Below, piece after piece: positions 33,970 through 45,295 of a stretch of 64,000 nucleotides of DNA. How positions within the stretch are numbered: the first letter of the stretch is position 1; every line of letters starts with the position of its first letter. The position numbers and the translations under genes were made by a program. The notes below the pieces were generated by a model that saw only the letters and a program-made list of their open reading frames with translations, ran no database searches and was not told the DNA's origin. This DNA comes from Nilaparvata lugens (taxonomy: Eukaryota; Arthropoda; Insecta; Hemiptera; Delphacidae): positions 34,212,584 through 34,276,583 of the forward strand of contig NC_052509.1 in NCBI RefSeq assembly GCF_014356525.2, written 5' to 3'.

Positions 33970-35244
33970 CTTCTCACTCATATAATCACATACAATACTA
34001 TATTATTCTAATGATTTTAGTCTCTTGAAAAATTTAAACAGTAACCGGGTAGATAATTTGGCTAAGGATAGGAATAGTGAATATAATAAAGAACCATTAG
34101 CCAAAACAATCATAATCAAGTTCCTGGATGAAAGATCCTTTGGAAATAATATTACTATGAGAAAGGTGTGGAAAATGAGGAAATCTCATAGCAGATTATC
34201 TACTCACAAAATACTCAAGTTTATGAAAATGTGCTAACATTTTCCAGTAAAAGTAATTTATATGTTGAAGTAACAACATAGTAATATTCTTCCCTTGGCC
34301 TACCTCACTAATTGATATCCTATTTGAAAAACAAATTGATATTGGAGCTGCTGCAGCTCCAAAGACAGAAAATTTTTGGATAAAATCATAAAATAAGAAT
34401 AGAGATATTCTTCTCTATGATAAACTGCATGTTGTGGACTTGTGGACCTGAAGGAGAGCATTTATAATGCATTTTCATAAACTCTATTTTGTGAGTAGTT
34501 TAGTATGTTAGTTATTGTCACAAGCCCTTTTTATTATGATTAATTATTCTATTAGAAATTGGACCATTAACGTAGAAGGACTTTTTATACACATAAGATT
34601 GAATAATAACTAAATTCCATGAATATTAATACAATAGGTATAATAGCACCTCAAAAAAATAATAAAAAATACAAAAATCATCGTGACACACTTCCAGGAA
34701 AGAAATCATTATTCCAATATTAATAGAAAATATATAGTAATTTGTACTAAATACTCATCTGATAAGAAATTAATAATTTGGTATCTTACATAAAAAAAAA
34801 TACTATACTTCTAGAATATGATTATTAAATCAATATACTTTACCAATATTCTAAAATAATATACTGAAAATTGTACCTTAACAATTTTTCCGTATGAAAC
34901 CGTGATATGAGCTTACAAATGATTGAGCATGATCCCAATGTTATAATGTTGTGTTTTAATGAATGATAAAAGATTATTTGTAACTTATCGCTTTAAATAA
35001 TATGGTGTATCTAAACTTCATAATGAATAAGTAATTGAATAATAAAATGAATAAAGATGAATATTATATTAAGAATTATTACAATCAACAGTCTAAATAA
35101 ATGATTCTAATGAAATATTCGTACCTAAAGACTATTCAATGAATATGAATAAATAAATACAAGGCGTTTGAAATCGTTATGTCCGAATTTATATGTTGTT
35201 TTAATACGTTTTTGTCTGTACCTATATGAATTTATAATGTTGGT
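33970..35244. other. no gene seen
   Basis: AT-rich. A 70-codon plus frame at 34025-34237 has no recognisable domain and is probably chance. Confidence 0.5.
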
Positions 35245-36686
35245 TTGTATCTACATGGGATATGGGAGCAAGAGAAGATGCCTGAAGAGTGGACAAGTGG
35301 TGTGATATGCCCCATACTAAAAAAAGGTGATAACATGAATTGCAATAATTACAGAGGTATTACGCTACTCTGCACGTCATACAAACTTTTTTCTGCCCTG
35401 GTGTTGAGGCGACTAGGGGTGTATGCTGAAGAAATAATTGGCGATCATCAGTGCGGCTTCAGGCAAGGGAGAGGTACAACAGATCAGATATTTAAAATGA
35501 AGCAGATTATGGAGAAGTGTTTTGAGTTTAACACAGATCTGCATATGCTGTTTGTGGACTTTCGCCAAGCTTTTGATAGTGTTAAGAGAGGCAGCATGAT
35601 GAGAATCCTTCTTGAGTTTGGAATCCCTAGAAAGTTGATCAATCTCATAAACTTGACAATGGATGGCACAACGGCTCAAGTTAAAATCGGTACCAAGATG
35701 AGTCGGACGTTTAATGTTACAACCGGTGTTAGGCAAGGAGACGCACTTTCAGCTACACTCTTCAATCTGGTGTTGGAAACAGTAATTCGGAAGCTGGGAC
35801 TGAGAGGCACAATAGTAAATAGAATGTGTCAGGTTCTGACCTATGCGGACGATGTTGTGTTAGTTGCAAGAAATAAAGAGAATCTAAAAGAACTTTTCTG
35901 TACAGTGAGGGATGAGGCTGGAAGTGTGGGTCTGGAAATAAACATTGAAAAAACAAAGTACATGAGAATGTCAGCAAATGAGCAGAGGAGACATGTAAAT
36001 AACTTGAAAATATCAGATGGTTGTGAAATAGAAGGCGTTAGTGAGTTCAAATACCTTGGGGTAATGCTATCTGGTGATAATAGAACGAGTAATGAAATAT
36101 ATGACAGGATCGTGATGCGCAACCGTGCATATTATGAAAACCAAAAAATTTTCAAGAGCAGACTCATTTCGAAAAAAAAAAGAAAAAATGTACAGGACGT
36201 TAATAAAGCCGGTTGTGACATACGGATCGGAGACATGGACAATTTTGAGCAAGGATGAGAGAGCACTGAGCTCATTTGAAAGAAAAATGTTCAGAAGGAT
36301 TCGGGGACCAAAATGGGATGATGGAAATTGGAGAGCCAGGTATAATAGTGAGATTGATGGAGCCATTGGGCAAGAAAACATTGTACGGTCCATAAAGGCA
36401 AAACGTATAGAATGTCTGGGTCATGTGGCAAGGATGGGTGAAGAGAGAGTCCCATTGAAGATAAGATTGAAGATAAGATGATGAATGAGATAATGATGGG
36501 GACAAGGAGAAGAGGAAGACCAAGGAGGAGATGGCTGAATGACGTCCTGGGCGATCTTCGGGTGCTAGGAGTGGCAGACTGGCGACGAAGAGCCCAGGAG
36601 AGAGAAGTTTGGAGGCATTATGTAGAGGAGGCCAAAGTCCACCCAGGACTGTAGAGCCACATGAAGTAAAGTAAGTTGTATCTACA
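35245..36686 (+). repeat. target-site duplication TTGTATCTACA flanking an RTE-like insertion
   Basis: TTGTATCTACA occurs at 35245-35255 and again at 36676-36686, bracketing the insertion. The length (11 bases) fits non-LTR integration. Confidence 0.7.
35256..36675 (+). pseudogene. RTE-like non-LTR retrotransposon, 5'-truncated
   Basis: The sequence opens inside the RT (EKMPEEWTSGVICPI) and has NYRGITLLCTSYKLFSALV, HQCGFRQGRGTTDQI, FVDFRQAFDSV, GVRQGDALSATLFNLVLE and catalytic YADD in order. After YLGVMLSGD the frame slips in an A-run (36172-36187) and resumes at 36190 (VVTYGSETW, FERKMFRRIRG, CLGHVARM). A last block (36484-36650) encodes RRRGRPRRRWLNDVLGDL and a VHPGL end before TAG at about 36651. 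The endonuclease is absent through 5' truncation. The 3' tail is short (AAGTAAAGTAAG), as in RTE-type elements. The A-run frameshift is its only major break. Confidence 0.85.
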
Positions 36687-36722
36687 AATATCAATTTAGT
36701 CAATTCAGCTGAACTCGGATTA

Positions 36723-37494
36723 GGCCCTGAACACATGACGACGTTAAACGCAGCGTTTAACGCTCGGTTGTCAAACGCGCATTTGACACAAACATAGGAA
36801 CAATGGGATCGTACACATGCAACGCGCACGTTTTGAATAAACGTCGGAAAAACGCGGCGCTTGTAGTTTCCAAATCAAGCGCCGCGTTTGTAGCGTGCTT
36901 CGTATTACTATATTGGTCATTGGAACATATATACATGCACTCAGCCGAACGCGCGCTTTTGTAGTGAATTGATCTGAGCCCTGATAAGTGATCTTAAGAA
37001 TCTAATGATTCCTTAACATTACTTTTTCAACATTACCTGTTTTAAAACATTACTTTGTCAATAAGGCTGATTTTTTCGAAAAGATTTAGTAAAAAATATT
37101 GTCATTTTTATATTTGAATGACGGTAATATGAATTGTAATAAATAATATTGTAATACAATACCTAATTCTACAACGAGTTTTTCTACTGGTGAAGTTGCA
37201 TCCCTCACAACATATTCATAAGATAATATGTCATGAGTGACTAAAGATAATAGTTCATCAAATGCACTTATACTCATACGGAAGTAGTTGAAAAATTTTT
37301 GGGTATTCCCTTAATTTTGGATATAGCGTCACAAATGAACCCACCATTGTCTTTGTCTTCTTCGCCTAGCCTTGTATCTACGGTATCTAGGATGCCTGCT
37401 GTAAGTCAACGCGCGGTTAACGCACTCATGTGTACGGTATCACAATTTGCCAACGCGCGTTCAACGCGGCGTCTAACGCCTTCATGTCCTGACC
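36723..37494 (-). mobile_element. internally deleted PIF/Harbinger element
   Basis: The left end GGCCCTGAACACATGACGAC, preceded by TTA, is mirrored loosely by the right end (reversed GGTCAGGACATGAAGGCGTT). Sub-terminal GC-rich motifs (AACGCGCG) are repeated at both ends in inverted orientation. The interior contains a transposase fragment on the minus strand. The right flank has no clean TTA copy, so the exact boundary is uncertain. Confidence 0.6.
37086..37330 (-). pseudogene. PIF/Harbinger transposase N-terminal fragment
   Basis: Minus-strand reading gives FFNYFRMSISAFDELLSLV, then RDATSPVEKLVVELG. This matches the conserved N-terminal block of animal PIF/Harbinger transposases (F.YFRMS...FDELL, then ISP.E.L...L). 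A preceding LREYPK lies one frame away, so there is a frameshift at about 37300. The catalytic DDE part is gone. Confidence 0.7.
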
Positions 37495-37559
37495 TCGCAT
37501 TACGGTTACTGCAACCCATACATCTATATTAATAGTACCTCCTATTACTACCTCCTATA

Positions 37560-37875
37560 GACTAGGTATGTAAGAGGTCCTGCTGCAACCAATAAAAAGC
37601 GGATTTTTGTTTTTAAGAAGAAATCTAATTTAATGATCTAGAAATAAATGATGTAATGGATTATGATCCATAGAAAATGAGAAAATAATAAGGTCATGAA
37701 AATTTATTAATTAAGTAAATAAAGTAAGTAAGTAAGTAAAGTAAACATATTCAAGGAATACCGGTATCATCAAGAATGAAAAGTTTAGTAATTTCAGAAT
37801 TACCAATCAACCAATTTTATAATAAAGGGTTGGTAAAAATTATGGATACTGCTTTCATTTTTCATTTACAAGAAT
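37560..37875. other. no gene seen
   Basis: AT-rich; a short AAGTAAGTAAGTAAGTAA run lies at about 37720-37740. Confidence 0.4.
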
Positions 37876-38500
37876 AATTTGACAGTGGGTTTCATAGGGG
37901 ATCCTTCTCGAATTGAAAAAACATATTTTCTGTCGCTTCAAAACTTTGATCCTCCATCTTCAAACCACCATTTTGAATTAAACTTAATTTTTTAAATGAG
38001 AATGTGGCCATATGATACATGATTTCGATACAGAATTTCAAAAGAAAATGAATGGCGAAATCCGCACACCGATTTCTCTAACCGTTTCAAAGATATACAA
38101 ATTAGAATATACTAATAGAGCACACAAAAAAGGAGTACATAACTTGATTAAAAATCTGACAGATCAAACTTTTCTGTTAAATTCTTATAAAAAGTTAAAT
38201 CTGATACTTTAGATTTTCAATGTAGGTAATCATTTATTTCATTTTTGTATGGTTTATTAGTATCTCTGAATGTGAATAACTTTTAAATGGTTTGAAATAC
38301 CGATATGTGGTTTTCGCCATTCATTTTTTCTTGAAATTCTGTATCGAATTAATGTATTATAATTATGACCATGACTACCTTCCTATTAAACAAATAGATT
38401 TGGATTCAAAATGGAGGACCAAATTTTTGAAACTAAAATAAGATTCCCAATGGTACCGTACCTACAGTCAAAATATCATTGAAAAAGAAATATTAAAATG
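37876..38500. mobile_element. fold-back element R4, copy 1
   Basis: The left arm (37876-38190) and right arm (about 38210-38500) are imperfect reverse complements. Matches include GATACAGAATTTCAA, AATGAATGGCGAAA and AAAATCTGACAGATC with their mirrors. It has no coding capacity. It is related to copy 2 at 38565-39240. Confidence 0.7.
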
Positions 38501-38564
38501 TTACCATAATTTTCTGTAAGTTATATAAAGAGTTGTGGAAATGATGGAAACACTAAATATTATT

Positions 38565-39240
38565 TTAAAAGGGGTATTTGACGATAGGTCTGATTGGGGA
38601 TCCTATTCGATTTTTCAAACAGAAAAACTACTTTGCTGTCACATCAAAATTTTGGTCCGCCATTTTGAATCCAGCTTCATTTTTTTAAATGGGAAGGTGG
38701 CCCTATGATACATGATTTCTAAACAGAATTTCAAGAATGGCGAAAACCACACATCGATATCTCATACCGTTTCAAAGTTATTCAAATTTGAAAGATACCA
38801 TTAAATCATACAAAAATGAAATAAATGATTACATTAAAAATCTGACAGATCTTTCTTTTCTATACAAAGTAAGTAGATGCTACTGTAAGTGTTAACTAAT
38901 ACTTGAAAAATTTGTTTTTTTTTTAATTAGGCATAAATTAATAGTTTGAATTTTCTTAGATTTTTTTTGCACTCATATATCTGCATTTTTGTACGATTTA
39001 TTAGTATCTTTTAAAGTCAATAACTTTAAAAAAGTTCGAGGTATGGATGTGCGGTTTTCGTTTTCTCTTGATATTCTGTATTGAAATTATGTATTATATG
39101 GCACCTTCCCATTTGAAAAAATGAAGTTAGATTAAAAATGGTGTTTCCAAGATGGCGTAGGAAAATTTTGATTTGACAGAAAGTAGATTTTCTTATTCAA
39201 ATAGGATCCCCAATTAGACCTACTTCAAAGTTCCCTTGTG
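38565..39240. mobile_element. fold-back element R4, copy 2
   Basis: Arms 38569-38890 and 38910-39235 mirror one another (GGTCTGATTGGGGATCCTAT against ATAGGATCCCCAATTAGACC). It shares arm sequence with copy 1, 12470-12615 and 50940-51130, so R4 is a dispersed fold-back family. Confidence 0.75.
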
Positions 39241-39895
39241 AAACAAATATTCAGCTGTTTCCATTCTTTTCATCAACCCTATAACATTCAGGATAGCCAA
39301 TCAATTTTTACTCTATAAAGTGCTTAAATTCAAACAAACTTCCATAAGTTTTTGCTTTGGGTGTTTAGTTATTACTGTTGGCCTACACAAAAAGGTTTTA
39401 TATATTATTTAATCAAGAGATCCTGCATTTTTAAAATGTTTGAGTACTAGGAGCATTCTTAAACTTCGAACAATTAAATGATTTAAGAATATACTATTAT
39501 TTATTTCTAATGTGTTTTAGAACCGATTGACGTACGTTTATTCAATTCAAGAGTCGTGAAACGTCGTCATCAAACGAAATTCATGCTACGAGAACAATAA
39601 ACGAAACGGAAAATACGATGAGTATTTTACAGCGGTTAAATTTAATGAATCACGATTATTAAATCTCAACTTGGACTTAGAACTAAAGACTTGTTCTACA
39701 CTTAGTGTTTAGAATTAATCAATCTTAGAGCAAAGGTAATCAGCAGATATACCATACATCATTCATTATACAGAGTTATAATAAAAATAATAGTACGGTT
39801 TCAGTAATTCGTAGGAAGATTGAAGGAAAATTTTAAATGTAATATTCGTATCTCTGAAAGCCTCCAACCCAAAATTTTATTTATAAGCTGTTCTA
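39241..39895. other. no gene seen
   Basis: No homology or structure found. Confidence 0.4.
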
Positions 39896-39897
39896 TA

Positions 39898-40615
39898 GTG
39901 AGGCTCACGTTATAATGGCAGTCGAGAAAGATAGAACAGCGATGCCGATTCTCTGCCTTGCCACTGCCTTCTATAGAGGATAGCTGACACCGGTATATCT
40001 GATGTTCATTTTTTATAAGAAAAATGAATTTATATTATATAATTCATGAAAAATATTCTTCAATGATTAAATATATAATACATTTTTATAATATAATTGA
40101 GATTAAATATTTTCTTAATAAATTATATTTCTACATTGTTAAATAGGCTTCTGCTTTGTCGAATGATAGAAAGGATAGCAATACCAATGTGAAAACGTTA
40201 TTATGTCAGTATTTGATTAATACTACAGTATAGTGAAAGAATAATAGCCATATAATGGCAGTATTTAATTGACATTAGTGTCTCTATCCTTGTCTATCAT
40301 CCGGCAAAGCAGATTGCGCTAACCTTTTCTACCTCCGCAACGTTGTCAGTTCGTTTTTCAACAATGTAGAAATATAATTAATTGACAAAATATCCAAGCA
40401 TAATTATAAAAGTGTATTATTAAATCATTGAGAAATATATTTTCTTGACGAATAAAATCGAAATTGATCATTTTCATCAAGAATGAACAGTTAATATTTC
40501 ATCAGATATAGGCCTACCGGTATCAGCTATATTCTATAAAAGGCAATGACAAGGCAGAGAATCGGCAACAATATTCTCCTACATTTCTTCACTGCCATTA
40601 TATCATGGACCTCAC
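39898..40615. mobile_element. 718 bp MITE with long TIRs and TA target sites
   Basis: The ends GTGAGGCTCACGTTATAATG (39898) and, reversed, GTGAGGTCCATGATATAATG (40615) are each flanked by TA (39896-39897 and 40616-40617). The mirror similarity continues inward for about 300 bases per side (for example GCCGATTCTCTGCCTTG and ATTATATTTCTACATTGTT). There is no open frame. The structure fits a Tc1/mariner-type MITE. Confidence 0.8.
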
Positions 40616-40669
40616 TATTATAACCTCAACATAAGTTTTTGTACTATGTTCTCTAAGATAAAGCAAAGT

Positions 40670-41675
40670 GTGGTTTGTGATGGCTGAATCCGTAATCTTA
40701 GTTCAACGTGCGTTCCGACGTGAATTTGGAAGAGATCCATCGCACAATAAAAACATAAAACGCTGGTAACAATTTGAAGGAACTGAAACAGTTTAGAAAC
40801 GGAAATCAACCGACAGACCAAGTGTACCAGCCGAAACAATTCAACTAATTGGACAATCGGCAATTACAGTCCTGGTCCATCCCTCGTCGAAGTGTTTAAT
40901 TAGGCATTCCAAAAACAGCGGTTCACAAAGATTTACATAAAGAACACAAATTACACGCTAATAAAAACCAGATACTGTAAGATTAAAACTCGATGATGGT
41001 GTAAGCCGTTACAATTTTGCTGTTGAAATGTTGGACAGGATAAGTGAAAACTAATCATTTTTAGATGATATAATTTTTACAGACTTAGCTACTTTTCATG
41101 TGAGTGGATTTGCTAACAGACACAATTCACGAATATGGGGCTCTGAAAAACCAAATTGTTGACAAACAACGTAATTCGCCCAAAGTAAATGTTTGGTGTG
41201 GTATGATGAATATTCCCGTGAAAGGGCCTTCCTTCTTTGCTAAAACATCAATAGAGTTGTGTATCTCGACATGCTAATCTATTATTGCTTTCCTCAGCTA
41301 GATGGACTCGAAAACATTAATAGGTTCAATGAACTCGAACTTCATTTCCAACAGGATGGTGTTCCCCCACAATTCAGTGAATTGGTCACGGACGCTTTGA
41401 ACGAGAAATTTGTAGATCAATGGATAGGCCGGCCAGGATCTATGCTGTGGGCTCCAAGGAGTACACATCTTGTGGTATTACATCGAAGCCATTGTTCGTT
41501 GCGACCTGAACTACTTAAAAAACAGGATCAAAGAAGCAATGACAACCATAACCGAAGGAATGTTAGAGAGAAGTTGATTATCTTTTGGACATTTGTCAAG
41601 CAACTAAAGACGCCCATATTCAGATATATTAACTATGTAAAAAATGTTTTAGACGACAGATTAGATAAATAAACT
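40670..41675 (+). pseudogene. Tc1/mariner-superfamily transposase pseudogene
   Basis: Read across several frames, the plus strand gives an N-terminal helix-turn-helix (ILVQRAFRREFGRDPS) and FEGTETV. It then gives a hinge region (RYNFAVEMLDRIS), FTD and FHVSGFVNR, VNVWCGMM, a catalytic block FQQDGVPPQFSE, and WIGRPG near the end. The tail LNYLKNRIKEAMTTITEGML follows in another frame. DNA transposases of this type cut and paste through a DD-D/E site. Many stops and shifts make it inactive. No terminal inverted repeats were found. It lies just after the MITE at 39898-40615; no shared ends link them. Confidence 0.75.
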
Positions 41676-42667
41676 ACATTAACTGTAAGAAATTCTGTTT
41701 TTCTTACAAAGGTCGAAACCGCATCATTCTTTTATGATAAGCCTGTATATTTATTACATGAATATAATTGTAAAAAAAACGAATGCCAACATAATTTTCT
41801 CGGAACCGAGAAAAAAGCATACGAATATAAAAGTGACATAAGAACTAGTTTCAACAATCTTAATTAAAAAATGGTAGATAAAAAAATAAACGATTCATAA
41901 CAACGAATAAAATCTAATAAAAACACAAAACGAGAGATCAAAGTGCCGCAGCTTTATAAATGTGAAGAATTTCATAATAAATAAGAACTGAAATCAACTG
42001 ATAGAGACTAAATCATTGATAAAAATTGAGTAATAATTACTTTCAATAATAATCAGATATTACAGAACACTTTAGCACCGTATCAACGAAGCACCATAGA
42101 AATTATAATGTGAATACTTTTTCAAGAATTCAGAGTACGAATATGAAGTTACGCCCATCAGAATATATACGCAATCATTGGTAAATCAAAAATAATTCAC
42201 TTCGATACTAAAAACACGATATGGATAAAAAAATGATGAAAGATAATCAGCTTCTGAGTAAATAATTTTTGAATATGAGAGATAGTTCAATCCGTACATA
42301 GTCATATTTCATCCAGTAATCCTTGACAGAGTTCCTACAAAAGATATCCATTTATTAATTATTTATCTATCAGAACAGAAAACAATATTATCAACTGAAT
42401 TTATTTTAAAAAACAAGACACAAAAGTTATCTTTCTCCTCGTACACCAAATCCATGAAATGATTTTTCAAAACTGGCGTTATTGAGAAGCAAATATTAAT
42501 AACTTTATTGAGATCTTGTAGTGAGGGCTCTTATTAGCTGCAAATAAATAATAAGGATGTCATTAAACTATTACAACTGCAAATAATTTCACTGAATTTC
42601 ATTCAGTTGAAAATTTATTGAATGCAAAATTGAATTATCTTCATGAAACACTTTTTTTACTATTTAG
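41676..42667. other. no gene seen
   Basis: AT-rich; no homology, tandem repeat or paired ends found. Confidence 0.5.
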
Positions 42668-43490
42668 TCCAGTCAATATAGTGATATGAAAAAGGGGTGT
42701 GATTGCAATAAATATTGTAGTTCTGATTTTTTATATATTATTTGGATACATAAAAGAAGTCCAGAACCATTTCTCCATGCAAAATTTCCAGGTACTTTCT
42801 GCTGGAAAAAACTCCGAATACCCTATTTTTTCGTGCAATTATTCTGTGGTATTGGACAGATTGATTAGAAAAAGTTCAACATCCAGCCCTGAAGCTTTTT
42901 ACAGAGTGTCCCAGAAACCTAAGATTCTTGGTTCCTTTTCCAGTTTTCTGCAATTTTCGGCAAATCGAGCCATCAGATGGAAAAAATCACAAACGCCTTT
43001 TTTAGATGATAAACATTCGAATAAAATGAAAACTCAGCTCGCTATCTCCATTGACTCATAAGTTCAATTTTTTTAAACGAGCCAAATTTTCGGAAAAAAT
43101 AAATTTATGAGAATTCTCGTTTTTAATTGACTATATCTTCCAATTTAAATTACACAATTTGAATTTATGATTGAAAATTCCTCTGGGCGTTCGTAATTTT
43201 GTGCTCTATAACCTGAGACCAAGTAAACTGTTTTTGTCAGATAGATTTCCAGATACACCTGATAACAATGTTCCTTGTATTTCGAAAAAAACAATTTTTA
43301 GCTTCAACCACCATCATCAACTTCACTGTCCTCACATTGAGATTTTGCACAATGATATAGGTTTCTGAGATCATGTTCGATCAGAATCACCCGTTAGATG
43401 CACTTGATTTCAGCATTTCCTAGTGGATAGGCATGCATAAGCACACCTCAGGGATAAAAGATGTAAAAACTCATAACTTTTGACACGATG
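42668..43490 (+). repeat. unclassified repeat family R2, copy 1
   Basis: It is similar over its whole length to 62193-62890 in the same orientation. Landmarks are TAGTCCAGTCA, AAGAAGTCCAGAACCA, CCTTTTCCAGTTTTC, CCTGATAACAATGTTCCTTG and TAGATGCACTTGATTTCAGC. Frames of about 120 codons are not conserved between copies, so R2 looks non-coding. Confidence 0.8.
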
Positions 43491-43696
43491 ATCTGATCTC
43501 GTTCTACAACTCTTTCTTCTCGACTCATCAAGGCGGTTCGGAAAAATCTTAACTGTCCAATATTTTCCTAATAGCCCAATCTATCAAGACAAAAAAAAAC
43601 AGGATTTTGCACAACTGATTAAGGGAAAGCTGAATTTTCGCAGGGTGTTAGTATACATAGTACATAGCCTGGAATCACAAACTACTCATTACATAG

Positions 43697-43985
43697 TTAC
43701 ATTTTATTTGAAGGTTTATTATCTAAATAAGGCGTTAGTGATTTTCTCTGCCCGATGACTTGATTCAGCAAAAATAGCAGAAAACTGGAAAAGGAACAGA
43801 AAATCCGAGGTTTTTGGGTTACCCTGTAAAAAGCTCTAAGATTAGAAAGCCAACTTTTTGTATTCAAGCTGACCAATACTCCAGAATTGGAAGACAAACT
43901 TAGCATTTTCAGAATTGAACATGTCCCAAACTGTCCTTTTTTACTAGTGACTGGTGACTGGACTATCAAGATCCTAGCACGCAGT
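43697..43985 (-). repeat. R2 family, inverted partial copy
   Basis: The reverse complement begins TGATAGTCCAGTCACCAGTC and carries CTTTTTACAGGGTAACCCAA and TTCCTTTTCCAGTTTTCTGC, matching the first 300 bases of copy 1. Together with copy 1 it forms a fold-back arrangement with about 650 bases between arms. Confidence 0.75.
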
Positions 43986-44009
43986 AAATTTTTAATTATG
44001 CAAGGTGGG

Positions 44010-44815
44010 GTAGTCAAACTATCTTAGGTATGAAAATAAAATTCACCGAAAATATTTTCAAATCTATTCCAACAAATTGTAAGAGCACAAATGAAAGTTT
44101 TGGTTTCATACAGATAAATTGTGATCATTTGCACACATTGTTTGAGCTTCTCACTGAAATTCTCACTAATACGTGAGTAGACAACATTTTCGGTTTTGGG
44201 CTATTCAAAATCCTCAAGAACCCTATGAAAGGCCTCTCTATTCAGCCAAAGAGACTGTTTGGTGTGCGATGTCAGAGCAGTATCATCAGCTAGCTATGTT
44301 CAAATGCTGAACAACTTTCTCACTCCTGAACTTTGACGATTTCATGAGAATGAAAACACTTATTTTTACCAAGATGACAAGGGCAACTAGTTATACAGCC
44401 AGAGTATGAATACTGACCTATTAGAGATCATTTTCTGAACAGCTTGATGAGTAGGAATGGGGGGGGCTACTCATTCATCACCCCATAAGCTTGAGTCATC
44501 TATTATTATGGGAATACCGCAAGTCAAAGGTTTCTGAGACTCATCCAGCAACAATACAGGACTTCAAAATGCAGATAACACAAGAACTTCGCCCAATAAC
44601 ACCAGAGGTATTACGGCGTGTTAGTGAGAATTTCAGTGTGGGACTTGAAAAATGATGGTCGTCACCTTACTGGAGTATAATATTAAAAAAACAGCATCTG
44701 CATCTGTAAAAGTATCTGTATGAAACCAAAATTTTCATTTGTTTTTACAATTTGTTGGAATATATGGTTTGTAAATATTTTCTGTGAATTTTATTTTAAT
44801 ACATAAAATAGAGCA
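44010..44815 (+). mobile_element. compact mariner-type transposon with about 85 bp TIRs
   Basis: 44031-44115 and 44716-44800 are inverted repeats (AAAATAAAATTCAC, ATTCCAACAAATTGTA and TTGGTTTCATACAGATA shared). The outer ends GGGTAGTCAAACT and, reversed, AGGCAGTCGAACT also pair. The interior carries a decayed transposase. The transposase lacks its N-terminal half, so this is an internally deleted copy. No exact TA duplication could be fixed. Confidence 0.7.
44180..44660 (+). pseudogene. mariner-type transposase DDE region, decayed
   Basis: Reading across frames gives FGFWAIQNPQEPYERPLYSA, then KETVWCAMSEQ, a relic of the second catalytic motif (ENTYFYQDD, then ATSYTARV), and a C-terminal TIQDFKMQITQELRPITPEV with GRHL. 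The order matches Tc1/mariner DDE domains. Several stops and one frameshift are present. Confidence 0.7.
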
Positions 44816-45202
44816 GTTCGACTGCCTCACCTAGTAGTAATAGGCCTACAGCAGTCAGGCATGCGCAGTTGGCTTGTTTCAACTTCCACCTGCCACCCTA
44901 CCGAAAAACTAAGCATCTCCTCATTAAACCATATCTGTAACTTTCAAATTAGGCCTACACTGCTTAATGCTATTTTTTATAATTTTTATCCAACCAATGA
45001 ACCAGTTATTAAATATAGGCCTACGTAGAATGACAATAGTTTTCTTTGCTACGACTTGAATACGAGAAACATGCCCTACTATCTACAGTATCTATGTACA
45101 GATTTACAATGCAAACATATAGTATTCATTCATAATGCAAATACTCGCTTGAGTAAAAATGTATGAAGCAGAAATATAACATGAATTGAAACTTTAACTC
45201 AC
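44816..45202. other. no gene seen; three TAGGCCTA octamers
   Basis: The palindromic octamer occurs at 44841, 44950 and 45016, the densest cluster in the window. No other structure was found. Confidence 0.4.
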
Positions 45203-45295
45203 CGAGTGAGGAAGTCTTGCAAACATTAAAGACGCATTTGGATTTTTTGAGGCGAGAGAACGATTCGGCATTGCATTCATGCCATTCTTCAGTTT
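45203..45295 (-). CDS. candidate host-gene internal exon (93 bp, phase 0-0)
   Basis: On the minus strand a TATTTTCAG acceptor precedes AAACTGAAGAATGGCATGAA at 45295. The segment ends CTTCCTCACTCG at 45203, followed by a strong GTGAGT donor. It is exactly 31 codons long, open in the frame beginning K-L-K-N-G-M and also in one other frame. Base composition is richer in GC than its surroundings, and it lies outside any repeat identified here. I do not recognise the peptide. If real, it belongs to a minus-strand host gene with long introns; it could also be an untranslated exon or chance. Confidence 0.35.

Noticed and set aside
37086..37277. A stand-alone host gene
   Set aside because: The FFNYFRMS..FDELL block identifies it as a PIF/Harbinger fragment inside an element with matching ends.
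42699..43061. 120-codon frame in the R2 repeat
   Set aside because: Not conserved in the R2 copy at 62.2 kb.
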